Assembly (NCBI GenBank): GCA_029721515.1
Contig: CM056556.1
Span: forward strand, 6,572,501-6,636,500
Direction of reading: 5' to 3'
DNA length: 64,000 nucleotides
Origin: Synanceia verrucosa
Taxonomy: Eukaryota > Chordata > Actinopteri > Perciformes > Synanceiidae
Within the stretch, counting starts at the first letter, position 1. The number at the start of each line of letters is the position of its first letter. The position numbers and the translations under genes were made by a program. Under the pieces are notes generated by a model that was given only the letters and a program-made list of their open reading frames with translations, was not told the origin of the DNA and made no database searches. Below are positions 26,170 through 38,200 of this stretch, in pieces.

Positions 26170-26317
26170 TGAATGCAGCATGAATCCTCTACAGAACGCC
26201 CTGCCCTCTCATCGAGTTTCAGTGGCCTCGGTGGCAGATGGGAAGCCTGATCCTGGATCAGTGCTCTTTGTGCCTGTGGAGCAGGAGCCTTCTGCCCTTG
26301 GACCTTTCACTCAGTGA
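26170..26317 (+). other. Exon-like segment, possible C-terminal coding exon, unassigned
   Basis: A good acceptor (TTTTGTTGCATTTCAG|) precedes an open frame. After one leftover base it encodes about 48 residues (starting ECSMNPLQNALPSHR, ending SALGPFTQ) and a TGA stop. Base composition is richer in GC than the flanks. The one-base phase complements the two-base phase at the end of the 15811-15928 segment, so they could be joined, although that intron would cross trim44 exon 3 on the other strand. No family is recognised. It sits just beyond a hAT MITE (ends 26094) inside the trim44 intron. Confidence 0.25.
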
Positions 26318-26467
26318 TAGAGTTTCTCTGAGAATGTGGCCAGCTAGTAAGGAAGGAGCATTCATGCGTGCTAATCTTCATTTGCATTGCTGCAAGCTGA
26401 GGCCACAAAATGAGGCCTCAGGAGAGACAGCGGCATGCTGCCTACAAGGACAGAGATAGAGTAAGGA

Positions 26468-26503
26468 CAGAGACAGAGACAGAGAGAGAGAGAGAGAGAG
26501 AGA
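26468..26503. repeat. (GA)n microsatellite
   Basis: AGAC units grade into an uninterrupted AG run, in the trim44 intron. Confidence 0.93.
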
Positions 26504-27147
26504 AAAGCAGATTTAGAGTCCTAATATCTTTTTCAAGCAAAAGGTAGGATGTTAGGCAGACAGATTAGGAAGGATAAATTGTTTCCTTCATGGTTCTAAC
26601 ATGTCTTGTATTATAACTGCATAACTGAAATTCAGGAATGATGGTATTCCAGCAGACCTCAGACCTCATATATGCAAAGCGACTTGCAGTCATGCCTGTC
26701 GACCAAAATGGCCGTTAAAAAAGGTAAAATGTCAACCTGCAACCTTATTTCATTATTTTATAAACAACATACAAAAGATGTGAAAGATGGGTTGAAAGGC
26801 TGACTGAAAATGCTTCCTCAGAAACAGCTGGATCTGTGGCTTTCTAAAAATAAAGCACTTCTCGGACTTTACATGATTACAATCTAGCAAGACAGTCAAA
26901 CAGAATTAACTTCACACACTAGTGTGCTCTGTTGCTGGCTATGAAAAAAAGAAAAGTTGTGCTTCTCATTAGTGTTGATGAAAAAAAAACTGCAGAAAAA
27001 GCACCAGAGCCCTGGGGGAATGAAAATATAGCAGTATCACATTACTTTGGTGAGACATCAGGACACACTAAAATGGGAAACAAAAGTACTGAAGAACAGA
27101 AAACAGCTCACAACTAATATCAAAGTACCCTCGGCTTTTAAGGTTAA

Positions 27148-27320
27148 CCTCTTTAACCACACAGACACATCAGTGAGCCCATCATAAATCCATTCTTGTG
27201 GACATGGGCATTTGAATTTCTCTTGAACTAATAACAGGATAAGGTGATGCCCCAGCCATCTCCTTTTTACTGGTTGATACAATGGTGCAGACAAAATAAC
27301 AGTTTATTCAACTCAAAGAG
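27148..27320 (+). mobile_element. Possible short TTAA-flanked MITE
   Basis: TTAA occurs at 27144-27147 and 27321-27324. The right end reads ACTCAAAGAG, as in the piggyBac-like copies, and the left end starts CCTCTTTAACC. The similarity of the left end is weak and the interior does not match the other copies, so this may be chance. Confidence 0.25.
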
Positions 27321-29077
27321 TTAAAGGACCATTTTTAGGAGTACTGAAGTTCAAATGGTTAACTTCCGTGTGATGCATTTTAAAAAAGGCTTAAAATGCA
27401 TTAACAGAACATTAGGAGGAAATGGATTTGAACTGTCCTTGCCCTTGGCAAAAGTGGCCATGTTCCAAGTGAACACTCTCTCACGCTCTCTTTTTTTTTT
27501 ATCCCTTCCAGAAATTAGATTGTCCAATTAAACCCCAAACACAACACAACAATACAAGTTCTTTGAAAAAACATCAACTCTTCACAAGTCATATAAAGTA
27601 ATATAAAGGGTGGCAGTGAGAGAAGTTAAAGGAGGAAGAGGGAAAATGAGACAGGAGGCCTTTAGTTTTATAATAGCAGAGTTTCAATATCCAGGTTTTA
27701 TTGGTTTTGAGGGAGGCAATGTCAGCCAAGCAACTTTCTGGGGAATGATACCGAGTAATTCAATTAAAATGCTGTAAGTGGAGAAAGGAAATGACAGTCT
27801 TAAAGAGCAATGGGCGAGGGGCTAGAGGGAGGAAGATGGGGAGGACAAGGAAGAAAGGCTGAGGTAGAGAAGGACAAGAAAAAGCAAGATGAATAAACCT
27901 AACAGCAGCAGCCAAGTCTTTTCATGCCTCTCCCGTCTGTTCCTCAGCCTCGGCTCTCTAAGACAGCTTTAATGTGTTTCCTGCTCTTGTAGATTTTATG
28001 AGGCAAGGAAAAATGGATGTAACTACTGCACACACATACGCATTTGTGACCGGGCTGATGTTGCGGTGTTGCTTCCAGATATCCGACTCCTCTATAGATG
28101 CAGAGAGGCTCCACAGTGTGTCCTAGACAACACCCTAGCTGGAACAAAGTGAGTAAAAACAACAAGAGACTGACATAAATATGACTACCTGCTGTCCATG
28201 TGTGAAGCCAACATGCTTCACGAATCCATTCCAGCTCTTTGACGATAGGTGACGCAAGCTGATTGGCAGACAATCTAGGCCCTTTATGCCTCTGGCCTAC
28301 CATTAATATGTATGGTGCATCATCATTTTTTATTTTTTTTTTTTTTTCCATTATATTCTATTGCCCTGCGGGGAATGAAGATGAGCTTTGAGAGATTAAA
28401 ATCCCCACACCTGCAGGAAAGTACATAATTAAGTAGGCTAGATTTAATAAGCAAACACTGGCTAAGGGTTAAATTCACTCTTCACCGACAGCAGCTCACG
28501 CCTCTTCCTCTCTGAAGTCTCAGGCTGTCAATAACTATGCCGTAAGATTTACATGATGTGTCGCAAGCGTGATGAAACATGCTCACAAGCTAATTATTAT
28601 TTCACACGTGCGGATACTATCTGCCACTCACAACAAGTCCTCGTGCACCAATGCAGTAACAGAGAGTTGTACAGGCAGCTGCGAGCGAGGAACAAAGCAT
28701 GGGAAGATGCAAAGAATAGCACCAGTGTGTAAAGAGAGAGTGTTTGCTCGAGGGTGCACACACGAAGTTCAGTTCTGCTTACACAAAGCAACCTACTTTT
28801 GACAATTTAGGGGCGGAAACTAAGGGAAGCACTGGCCCCAAGACACATTATAAAATAAATCCATTGCTGGACAGCTGTCATTACACAAACAATGTCACCA
28901 CTATTAATCAGAAATATCTTTATTTTGATCTTGATTAACAAACATTGACACACACAGTAGTAAAACCATACTACAACTACATAATATAATAATGCAATAT
29001 ATACATACAATGTCGTAAGTCATGTATTTGAGACTAATATTTAGGTTAGGGCTGTTAAGGGAAGTTGTTGCTATTAA

Positions 29078-29522
29078 CTCTTTGAGTGCCAGCCATTTTA
29101 CAAAACAAAGTGCTTTGTGCCAGTGTGAATATTTTGTACTATGTCTCTGAAAACACTGAAGAGCTCAAATGACAGAAGAGACTTGTTATTTCATCATTGA
29201 AATAATTTACCTTGTTCCATTCTTGTTTTATCAGAGGTAGAGCAGAGGCCACTCCCACCCTAAACGCCATATTTTGTCCAGATTCTGTTTATTTTGTTCT
29301 CTAATCGCGATCGTCTCTTCTTCCTGGATTGAGCTCCATGGTGTATACCATCTCTTTCTGTTCTGACTACATCTCCTAGAAGACTCAAAATTACTCACAG
29401 GCTGCGGGAGACTGTGATCAGCGACCCGCTGCCGAAAAACCACTCTGATGTATTTTCACGTCAATGGCACTCAAGCGTCAGCTTTTAAATGATGTTGAAA
29501 TACTTCAATGGCACTCAAAGAG
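29078..29522 (+). mobile_element. piggyBac-like MITE, intact ends, TTAA duplications (copy 2)
   Basis: This 445-bp element is flanked by TTAA at 29074-29077 and 29523-29526. It has perfect 13-bp terminal inverted repeats, CTCTTTGAGTGCC and GGCACTCAAAGAG. TTAA target sites are the hallmark of the piggyBac superfamily. It has no coding capacity, so it is a non-autonomous copy. Two related copies are at 13355 and 41690. It lies in the large trim44 intron. Confidence 0.85.
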
Positions 29523-32069
29523 TTAATGTTAAGACCCAGTCATTGAATACAATTTCAATAAGTAACCATATTCATATTCAATTTCTAACATTTATCACAA
29601 ACTACATTTCATTTAGTTATCTGTCTCTCACATGTGGTGGCTGCTCTGTGTGTTGGTGGGTTAGCTCTTTACATGTAGGCACCATTTCTTGCATTTCTAT
29701 ATGATTTGTTTCTCGCTCGCAGCTGTCTGTACAATTCAGTGTTGTTGAACTGGTGAAAAGGACTTGTATCATGCAAGTAGTAATAAATAATGTTGTGTGT
29801 GAAAAAAATGAGCATGTTTTTTGTGAGCATGTTTTTGTATGCTTGCCATATATGACATAAATCAGATGTCATGGATACCGCGCCACTTGACCTCCTCCAA
29901 CTTCGGTCTCCTATTTCCTTCTATCACACACACCCTCACACACTTAACTTTCCTGCAGCAGTCACTCTGATGGTAGCCTGTCAAGCATAATAAGAAGTGT
30001 TGACATTTGAGAGTGCAGAGAAGACATTCTGATACATATGGAGTCTCACTCAGCGGCCTGTCAGTGAGCAGGTAAGTGGTTTTCGCTGAGCACCCTGCAC
30101 CTCTACAGCAGAGCAGCACAAGACTAAATGTCCAGAAGTCCTTGGGGCAGCATTGATATTTCTGTATGATAATAGCCGTGAACTCAGGTGGGGTGCTAGC
30201 TGCCAGTAAAAGTGTTACCTCTTGCAGGTCAGTCAAATTAACCTTCTACATTATGCCACTATGCTTGGGTCACTCTCTCTGCAGGTACTGAGCAGTGCTC
30301 CCATATGCCTTTGCTCTCCGGTGAGTTCAGACACAGTATTATAAGCAGAGCATAAGGCAGAACAGGCCTTTCAGGGGTGGTTGAGAGCAGGTGCAGTCAC
30401 TGTGGACAGTTACTAGCTGAGACCTCAAACCTGTCGCTCACTGTTACGTCTCTCATCGCACAACACACAACTGTCTGCGATCAGGTTTTACATTCAGTGC
30501 CAGAACATGCCCTCGCTATGGCACCTGTAATGGAAATACAGCCACTGTTTTCACGGTTGACTTGTGAGGAAAATTCAGTTTGCAGTTTGATTTAGAGAAA
30601 GAAGTGAAATGCACCAGGCGCCCTGCTTTTCAGACGGCAACTTGTTAAGGGTTGGACCAAAATGCTGAAATTGGGTTATAATCATTATTTCAAGTATTAT
30701 CCCTTATTTCAGGTCTTCGTTTCACATGAGTGACTGAGATAATCTGAGTGGCAAAAACAACTTATTGTTGTCACGCTCCCATCCCTCAATAACTAACACA
30801 GAATGTGCTTTTTGCACAAGGCTACAGAGTGCCCAAAAAAAGTCAGTTGTCATTGACCCCATGTTAAAATGCCTAACTCTATAGAGATAATATGTGTTTA
30901 CAGCCTGGTACAAAAAAATTCTCTACAGCTAATAGTGTGGTATACAACTGTGCAGGTGTTAACTTTTATATAACACAGATTTAAATTGAAGCTTAAAGTC
31001 AGGCAAAATTAATGATGTGGTCACTTTGAGTGACAGCTTTGAAGGCCGTCTTGGGTTGTTCCCTGCTAGCTCTTTGGGTACAAAACATCAGAAGCCCCTC
31101 AAAACTGAATGCTGTGTATAATACACTACATCCACATAATCTAAATCCTAGACTGACTATAAGGATTTACTGTTAACTTAACAAGTTGAACAAGGGTTTA
31201 AAACAGCTATAGGGTATTCTGTATTCCTCTCCATTCCATACAGGACTGTATAAATAGAGTCATCTTGAAAATACAACCTCTGAGTCAGCACAGAAGTGCT
31301 GAGTCAAAGAAGTGACATCAGCTGAAGCCTGACAATGACATGACTCAGTAATCAAACAATGATGCCATCACTCCTATGCTTCAAGGAGAAATTTATCTGC
31401 AGACACCCAGTCGGCAAGGTCTGTGATCTGTCAATGGGTCAGAATGACAAATATATGGATTGAAATGATTGACTCTCATGTTTACTATCCCATGTCTTTA
31501 TGACATAATCTCTGTCTAATCCCTCTTTATCTTATTCTAGGTTGCTGTGTCTCCACAGCTGCAGTCTCTGTGCCACTGCAGTGTATACTGCTGTATCCAC
31601 TGAATTAGAAATGAGGAATGGATCATTTTTTTGCTCTTGTATGACTCCCCATGTCTTGAACTGAGGTTCAACCCAGGATGTTTTAACCTTACCAGAAACC
31701 TACAAACCTAATAAAATGCTATCATGCAATGCAATTCTATAAATATAGCATATTTGTACGTAACATGTATGTAAAAATACTCATTATGCTTTTTTTGAGA
31801 CAGAACAAAAATGTATTCACACCTGAACTTAGTCCACTCGTGACCATCCAGGGTGTATGTTGAACAGCGTCTGAGACAGCTGACATTCCTTGCAAGGACA
31901 CTGAGTCTACTTTGTAGTGCCACAGAGAAATTCTAATTTCATTCGATTAAAGCTTGTTGCTAAATGAGAACAGCTGCAAATCTTTTGGGAGAGGTTTTCT
32001 AAAAATGGCCCTCACTGTATAACTGACGTCAGGATTCGACTCAGCATTCTGTGTGGAGTTTGCACTCAC

Positions 32070-32147
32070 CTCAGGGTTGGCCCACTTGTTCTTGATCTTC
32101 TCAGACATCTGTTGTGTACAGCCCAGCAGGTCATAACCCTGCCTGCT
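32070..32147 (-). CDS. trim44: TRIM44, second coding exon (start of coiled coil)
   Basis: This 78-nt exon (26 codons, phase 0 at both ends) begins after acceptor CCGCAG| and ends at donor GAG|GTGAGT. It encodes residues 212-237, from SRQGYDLLGC to KNKWANPE. It lies just C-terminal to B-box 2, where TRIM proteins start their coiled coil. Both splice sites match consensus and the reading frame is kept from the previous exon (33455) to the next (24082). Confidence 0.88.
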
Positions 32148-33454
32148 CTGCGGGTGCAGTAAACAAACACACAGTGAACACAACACAGCACATACTCAGA
32201 TATTCTTGGTTATTAGATTTTTAACCCAGTGTCATTTAGAAAAGCATCAAATTGGCTTACTTGTCAGTTTATAGTGGACCCATGCACAAAACAAATGTTA
32301 CAATATTTTTGCTTCTCTGCTTTTAGAACATCTTATGAAAGGCACAGTACATCCTTAAAAGCTCACCAGACAATCACAGGCTATAATTTTGCATATACAA
32401 AATTTGACATGCTATATGCTCAAAGCATATGTACAACAACGGGAAATAATATCACTGATCCCTGAGTTAAAGGGTTCTTTCACATGAATACACTGACACT
32501 GTAAACAGGATAAAAAACTAGAGTAAATAATCTGGCCGTTGGCAGTATGCATGCGTGTGACCCACTTTGCTTCTAATCAATCTATATGTAGCCATGATGT
32601 AAGAGTAAGCCAGCAAAGGGTGCTGCTCCACTTTAGTGTTTTTAGATATGCAGCCACAGCATAGAGGACATAACTTGCTGTAAATTACAGTCAGAACACG
32701 ATGTGGGTCATTACTCCAATCAGAAAATGTGTTTGTATGCGCTTTGAGTTTATTTAAGTGTCTATGAACAAAACCCTTGACTGTTCAAAATATTAATCCC
32801 AAACTAAATCCTAGTTTCTGATACTATCACACCCCTGTCAATTGGTCCTCTGTGCAAGAACAAAAACCAAATGTTGTTCAGTGTGCTGCGGATAGCATCT
32901 GACTCTAAATGGTTCTATAATCATCACAAACACTACGCTCTGCAGAACTGAGCCCATAGTGATGATGGATTTATTCTGAAAATCCAGCACAGCATTAGCC
33001 TGGCTTACTAGACTGCAATGCTGCAATGAACGAATGGAGACTCCATGGACCTATTTAATACGCCTGAAGCAAAAGGCCATCTGGGAAAAAGAGGATGGGT
33101 GAACTGGCATCAAGCCAAGCGGACACTGGAATGTATTCGTAATGTTTAATTTCCATTTCACAGTTTTCATAGGAATCATTTATGTAGCTGTGTAATTGAA
33201 TCAATTTATTAATGAGGTCATGTGGGTGATCATGAGACATTGTTATGTTTAGAATATTACACAGAACTCTTGCAGAGCCCTGGTAAGTTGACTTAAAGAC
33301 TACAGGGCCTACAGCTATTGACATACTACGTAATACTGACTTTGAAATGCAAACCAGATTGATGCCACCCTGAATTTATTAAGTTGTATGTTACAGAGCG
33401 GCAGATGGTGTGATTAAGTACAGTACCCATCATGTTCTGAGTGGGTGGACTCAC
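32148..33454 (-). other. trim44 intron between first two coding exons
   Basis: Runs 1.3 kb from donor GTGAGT (33454) to acceptor CCGCAG (32148). No internal features are supported. Confidence 0.88.
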
Positions 33455-34087
33455 CTTTTGCCACACATAGGCTTCATGCAGGGTGATGATCTCATGCTGA
33501 CGGTGCTCACCCTGCACGGCACACACCACACAGATGATCTTCTCGTCTGGTTTACAGTAGAGGGAGCCTTCCTGTCCATGCTCCTTGCAGCGAAGTCTCT
33601 CTACTGTCACAGTGTCCCTCCTCCCAGCCTCTCCAGCAGCCACGGCCTCTTGTCCTGCTTCTGCACCACCAGCTCCATCGCCCAGCTCAGCCTCCAGCTG
33701 TAGGCCATTCTGGACGCTTTTTCTTTCTCCCTCATCATAACGCTCATCACCATTAGCCATTGCCACTCTGAGAAAGCCCTGATTCACGCCCATTTCAGCC
33801 ACCCTCTCTGCACCAGCCTCATATTCGGCTCCATCTCCAGCTCTTGAGTCTCTGTCGAGGCCATCCGCTTGTGCCCTCTCATGGTTGTAAGGCGTTATGG
33901 TGTGATGTGTGCTGCTGGCATGTCTGTCAGCGTGGACAGAGCAAAAGGCAAAGCTGCAGGTGTGGCATACTTGTGTAGCCGGTTGGGCCTCGTCAGGCTC
34001 GCATGCATCACATGACCCGTCCATCTGTGGCAACTCCTCGTATTTCAGCCCCATAGCTCCATCCTGGAGTTCCCCTTTGTGGTCCAT
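33455..34087 (-). CDS. trim44: TRIM44, main coding exon: N-terminal zinc finger, linker and B-box 2
   Basis: Counting from the ATG at 34087 (ideal context GGACCATGG), this exon gives 211 codons. Residues 16-35 (KYEELP...DGSCDACEPDEA) closely resemble the start of human TRIM44. Cysteines and histidines at 26, 29, 41, 44, 49, 52 and 56-62 make a UBP-like/B-box 1 zinc finger. A Glu/Asp/Ala/Gly-rich linker spans about 70-160. B-box 2 ligands are C167, H170, C178, D181, C186, C189, H195 and H198. No RING domain is present, as expected for TRIM44. The exon ends WQK at a good donor (CAAAAG|GTGAGT). Family knowledge: TRIM44 stabilises partners such as MAVS by opposing their ubiquitination. Another in-frame ATG at 34102 (MYSWT...) abuts a possible splice acceptor, so the protein may have five more residues. 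Neighbour fjx1 supports orthology. Confidence 0.9.
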
Positions 34088-34783
34088 GGTCCAGGAATAC
34101 ATCTTATAAAAGACACACAGAGTAGAGGACTGGTTATTAATAGCTGTGACCTTCTGTGAACAGCTCTCATATTTGCACAGGAGAAAGTCCAAGATCCTCA
34201 GGGACTAATCCCCTCTGATATAATATTCCCAAAACAGATGACGGAGGCAATATCCACAGCGCCCAGAGCAACACGATCACACAAGCTACACAAAAAAACA
34301 TGATGTTGCAAGGACAATCAACCAGAAGACCCAGTGCAGGAGCTGAGCTGACTTTGTGTGCAAACACTCACTTTGTTTACAGACTCACAAACAGAAAGTA
34401 CCCTCAGCATGACCTAACAGCATAGACTGTAACACATCCATGTCCTTCTTACATCACCTCCCTCTGCATGCCATCAGGCCCCGCTGACCTTTACATGTTC
34501 TGTTTGTGTTTGTCTTAAGGCCCACTGCCTTCCCCTAACTTCATTCTGCAGGAGTGAAGCTGAAAGAGTGAATCAAGACCATGGTGCAGGTCTTGTACAC
34601 TGAACACTCACACACTAAGAGAAATAGATTTTGTTTCTCCTCGGAGTCTTCCTATCTTGAGCTATGTCTATGTACTATTTCCACACTAGCTGACACAAAC
34701 AAGCGGGAGAAAATGTGCTGTAATGCAGAGGAAAAACTCCCCCTCTCTCACCACAGCTTTGTCTGTCTGTCTCTCTCTCTCTC

Positions 34784-34786
34784 ACA

Positions 34787-34837
<51 letters not shown>
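34784..34837. repeat. (CA)n microsatellite
   Basis: About 25 CA units next to a short TC run. It lies in the putative 5' intron of trim44. Confidence 0.97.
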
Positions 34838-34838
<1 letters not shown>

Positions 34839-34971
34839 TTTCTCCCTCATCCTGTGGGAGTTACAGCTCACTACAGTGTACTTACTTGTCTGTGTCTTCC
34901 TTCCCCCTCTGTGTTTCTGTCTAGGGCTTGTTTTGAGAGTATGAGGAGGAATTAGCTTGACGGCTAAATAC

Positions 34972-35200
34972 CTTAGCACAGCCGCTGTGCTTGGAATGAT
35001 ACTACCGAACAGTCGACTGATCTACTTTCACTTTACAGCAGAAAAAGGGGCTCCAGCTCCGATCCCACAGCGTTTACTTCCTTATTTTCATGAGCGGCTG
35101 CCTGCTTGTTTTTTTCTACTTCCTGCTTGTAGTCTCCTGTGTGTGTCTATGAAAGCGGCAGAGACACACAGAGGCTGGAGACTGAAAACCCGTCTGACAA
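34972..35200 (-). promoter_or_regulatory. Putative trim44 5' noncoding exon and promoter with ETS-like sites
   Basis: The minus strand here reads AGGAAGT near 35117-35125 and again in AAGGAAGTAAAC near 35073-35084. These are ETS/GABP-like motifs typical of TATA-less housekeeping promoters. Further downstream, GTGCTAAG|GTATTT at 34971-34972 could be a donor. It would pair with a pyrimidine-rich acceptor ending TTATAAG| at 34103, directly before ATG 34102. Together they suggest a noncoding first exon of roughly 100-200 nt and an 870-nt 5' intron. This is inferred from motifs and position only; the start site is unknown. Confidence 0.4.
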
Positions 35201-38200
35201 GCTCTGTAAAAATACAATGAAAATCACCTGAGGCTGGTGTTTGAGGGAAAAGATGATTTTCTGACGTTAATATAAATACTTAGCTAGTATTATGAGCATC
35301 ACTAGCACACCACAGCCTCCTAAGGGCGATATTATGTATTATGTACGTACAAATTAATTAATTGCTTTTTTCCCACAATATAACTAACAGAAGTGAGCAT
35401 ATAACTTTTCAGGACTGAAAGGGATATCAGACATACATTTTAGTGAGCTAATAATCGACAGTAATAACAGTAACTTTACCCCACTGTAAGCTTTAATTGG
35501 TTTGTTAGCTAGCATGATACATCAACTAGTTAGCATGACAGTTGATTGTAACCTAAAAGCTAGCTTAGCCAGCAGTTAACATTTAAAAAAAAATGGTGTA
35601 TAATAAAAAGCTTATAAAAGCTTATCACCATATATTAAAAATGCTGTTATTAACAAAAAATAAATTTATAAAATAAACTCACCAGAAACCACATGGAGCA
35701 GTCTGTTGCATTTACAGTATCATTAAGCTAACATTAGCCCTACTGGAGCTGAGCCGCTGTTTTCATTAAAAGTAAAAGACAAATAAATATATACCATAAC
35801 TATACCAAATCACTACAGCATAAATATAAACATAGCATAACAGACCAATGTATGTATATTAGCCAAGTTGCAAATAAAATACAGCAAGAAGGAGAGTATA
35901 ATGATCACATGGAATGATGAAATAGAGAAAATTAACCTTTATTCATCCCACCAATGGGGAAATTTACATTGTTACAGTAGCAAGTAGGTAGTGCAACAGC
36001 ATAAGGGAATATATAAAAAATAACAAGCAGGAACATCAGTAAACAAACAGAGTAGGTAGAAAAATAAATGCTTTAAAAATGCAGAGTGGAGTACGGTTTA
36101 GAAAGAAACTATAGAGCTAAAAGGTGAGGAGCTGGAGGTGAGGTGTTGTAATGTAGAGAGTTACTGTATTGGTTCTTGTGACAGAAAAACTGAATCGGTC
36201 TGTTTGAGAAAGAGCTATGCTGTCTGTCCAGTGGAGAGAGCGGTCAGAATTAATTATAATGGATTGAACAGATTGTTTAGTGTCTTCCTCTTCACCACAT
36301 TTATTTTCAAAGGTGGCTGGTTTGCAGCCAATTACAGTCCCAGCTTTCTTAATCAGTTTAATCAATAATGGCCCAGGGATGAGATGGAATGAAACTCCTG
36401 TCGATTTTGTGAGGGTTCAGGCAAAGCGAGTGAAAGCAGTGTTATATCACAAAATGCAATCCTCTCCTCACATTTGGTGTTTAAGATGATCTCAAAATAA
36501 GCGCATGTTATTGGACATGTAATCACAACAAAGTGAGTGACAGCCATAAGGCCAGATAAAGATGCACATATTATTATGAATACAGGAAAGGGTTCAGCTG
36601 GAAGAGTAAACATCTTGTGAATTTTAACACTGCTGTATAATGGGGAGTTTCTAATTATGATATCTGCTTTCCCCTCCTGTACTCAGCCTCGCCCTCCATA
36701 AAGCAGCACTGAGAGACAATGGAGCAGGATAAGAGGTCTGGAGAGAGAGAGAGACAGTGAGAGATGAGGAAAAACAAGCTGTTGTCTGTTTCAGGATCTA
36801 AAGAGGCTATTGAGCTGGGCTTCAGACAAGCAGCGTTTGGCATATAATTGTTTACTGTTAGGGTGATTTGAATGGCACGCCATAAATAACCATGAACCAC
36901 ATTCCAAGTGCTGTAAGCCTCTAGCATCCACTCGATATGGATGCTGAGGCTCTTTTGCCAACATTTTTGGGTACATGAAGAGGCTTTGCTCTTACAAGGA
37001 GGTTGCCGGCCAAATAATATTTAGCATAAAGCTAAGAACAGAAAGGATGACTCAGTGAAAACACATTTCATTGGCAAAATCAAATTTGCCTTGGTATGAG
37101 CTTTGCTTAAGCCATACTGATGTAACCTAAGCATTGAAAGTGGAACTGTGTTTCCAAAGTGCATTTATGAATGATGGTGATTGGAGTTGCAGCTGGAAGT
37201 AAGAACACAAATTGTGTTGCCACACAGCAAGATCATATCCAAGCATAAATTACTGTATGCTTTTAAACCACACAACATGGTCAGTGTGAAGTTAAATGGT
37301 CATCTGACTTATTTTTAAACATCATCATCTTGCACACTGCATAAAACTGAAAACAATTAAAAGGCCCATTGACTTGCGGTTCATTAGAATAAGCACTCGT
37401 TATAAAGACAATACTGGCTACTGATGATTTATTTTTTTCTCTCCCCAGAGATCGTCATGGAATAAAATGTGACTCACGGTAGGAGGTTAAATTGTTTACC
37501 TTAAATTGTATTTCTTCAGCTCAGAAAAGCCTGTGCACGAAAGATGGCAACACAAAGAACATCAAGCTCTCAGAAATGAGTGAAGGGGGAAGCTTTGGCA
37601 GACAAGCAGAGTAGACAGAGCAGAGACAGAAACACTTACCTAATGCCTCTGTTTTAACATTGTTTCACTGGAATGAGGTCAGCTGTTGGTCTCAAGATGA
37701 AATGTCTGTCATTGTGACGGCACCGGTCTGCCAGAGGAGCACTCCTCCCTCTCAACCTTTACGGTATGTTTTGATATTTTATAATCTCTCCCCACTCATT
37801 TTTCTCAACTATTCCACAGCTCTCTCAACCTGTCATAGCTCTGCAGCATAAAACAGACACAATATGCTGTTCTGCAAAGTTGTTTGTGAATTCCTGAAGC
37901 CCGTCTCATAGCCTACAGCAGGATAGCTTTGCTGATAAAACCTCTAACCCCCTCATCAAAGCCGATCTGGAATACAGACTGAAGTAAAGAATGTATTACT
38001 CAGTTTGCCAGCTAAATTTGTAATGCTGCTTTGTGAGATAGGCCCTTGGTGCTGTGCTTGCTCAGTAATGTTTGCTTTCTGTGTGTGTATGTGTGTTTGT
38101 ATTATGTAGGGGAAGGACAGCTGTCAAGACTGATCGGAGGAAGCGAGCAGTGAGATACAGGTGAGGGAAGGAGACAAAAAGCACACTGTGTTCAGGGAGA

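Larger units (their letters stand above)
24083..32069 (-). other. Large trim44 intron
   Basis: Runs from donor GTGAGT at 32069 to acceptor TTAG at 24083, about 8 kb. It contains the hAT MITE at 25687, the exon-like frame at 26170, a GA array, a possible short MITE at 27148 and the piggyBac-like copy at 29078. The minus-strand frames of 135 and 124 codons near 27944 and 29862 show no domains. Confidence 0.85.

Noticed and set aside
27944..28351. A 135-codon minus-strand frame in the trim44 intron
   Set aside because: The start lies in a poly-A/T run and no domain or splice structure is seen.
29862..30236. A 124-codon minus-strand frame in the trim44 intron
   Set aside because: No recognisable motif; Cys and Leu content looks like chance.
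33410..33703. Plus-strand frame opposite the trim44 exon
   Set aside because: Shadow of the trim44 exon that also reads across its splice donor.
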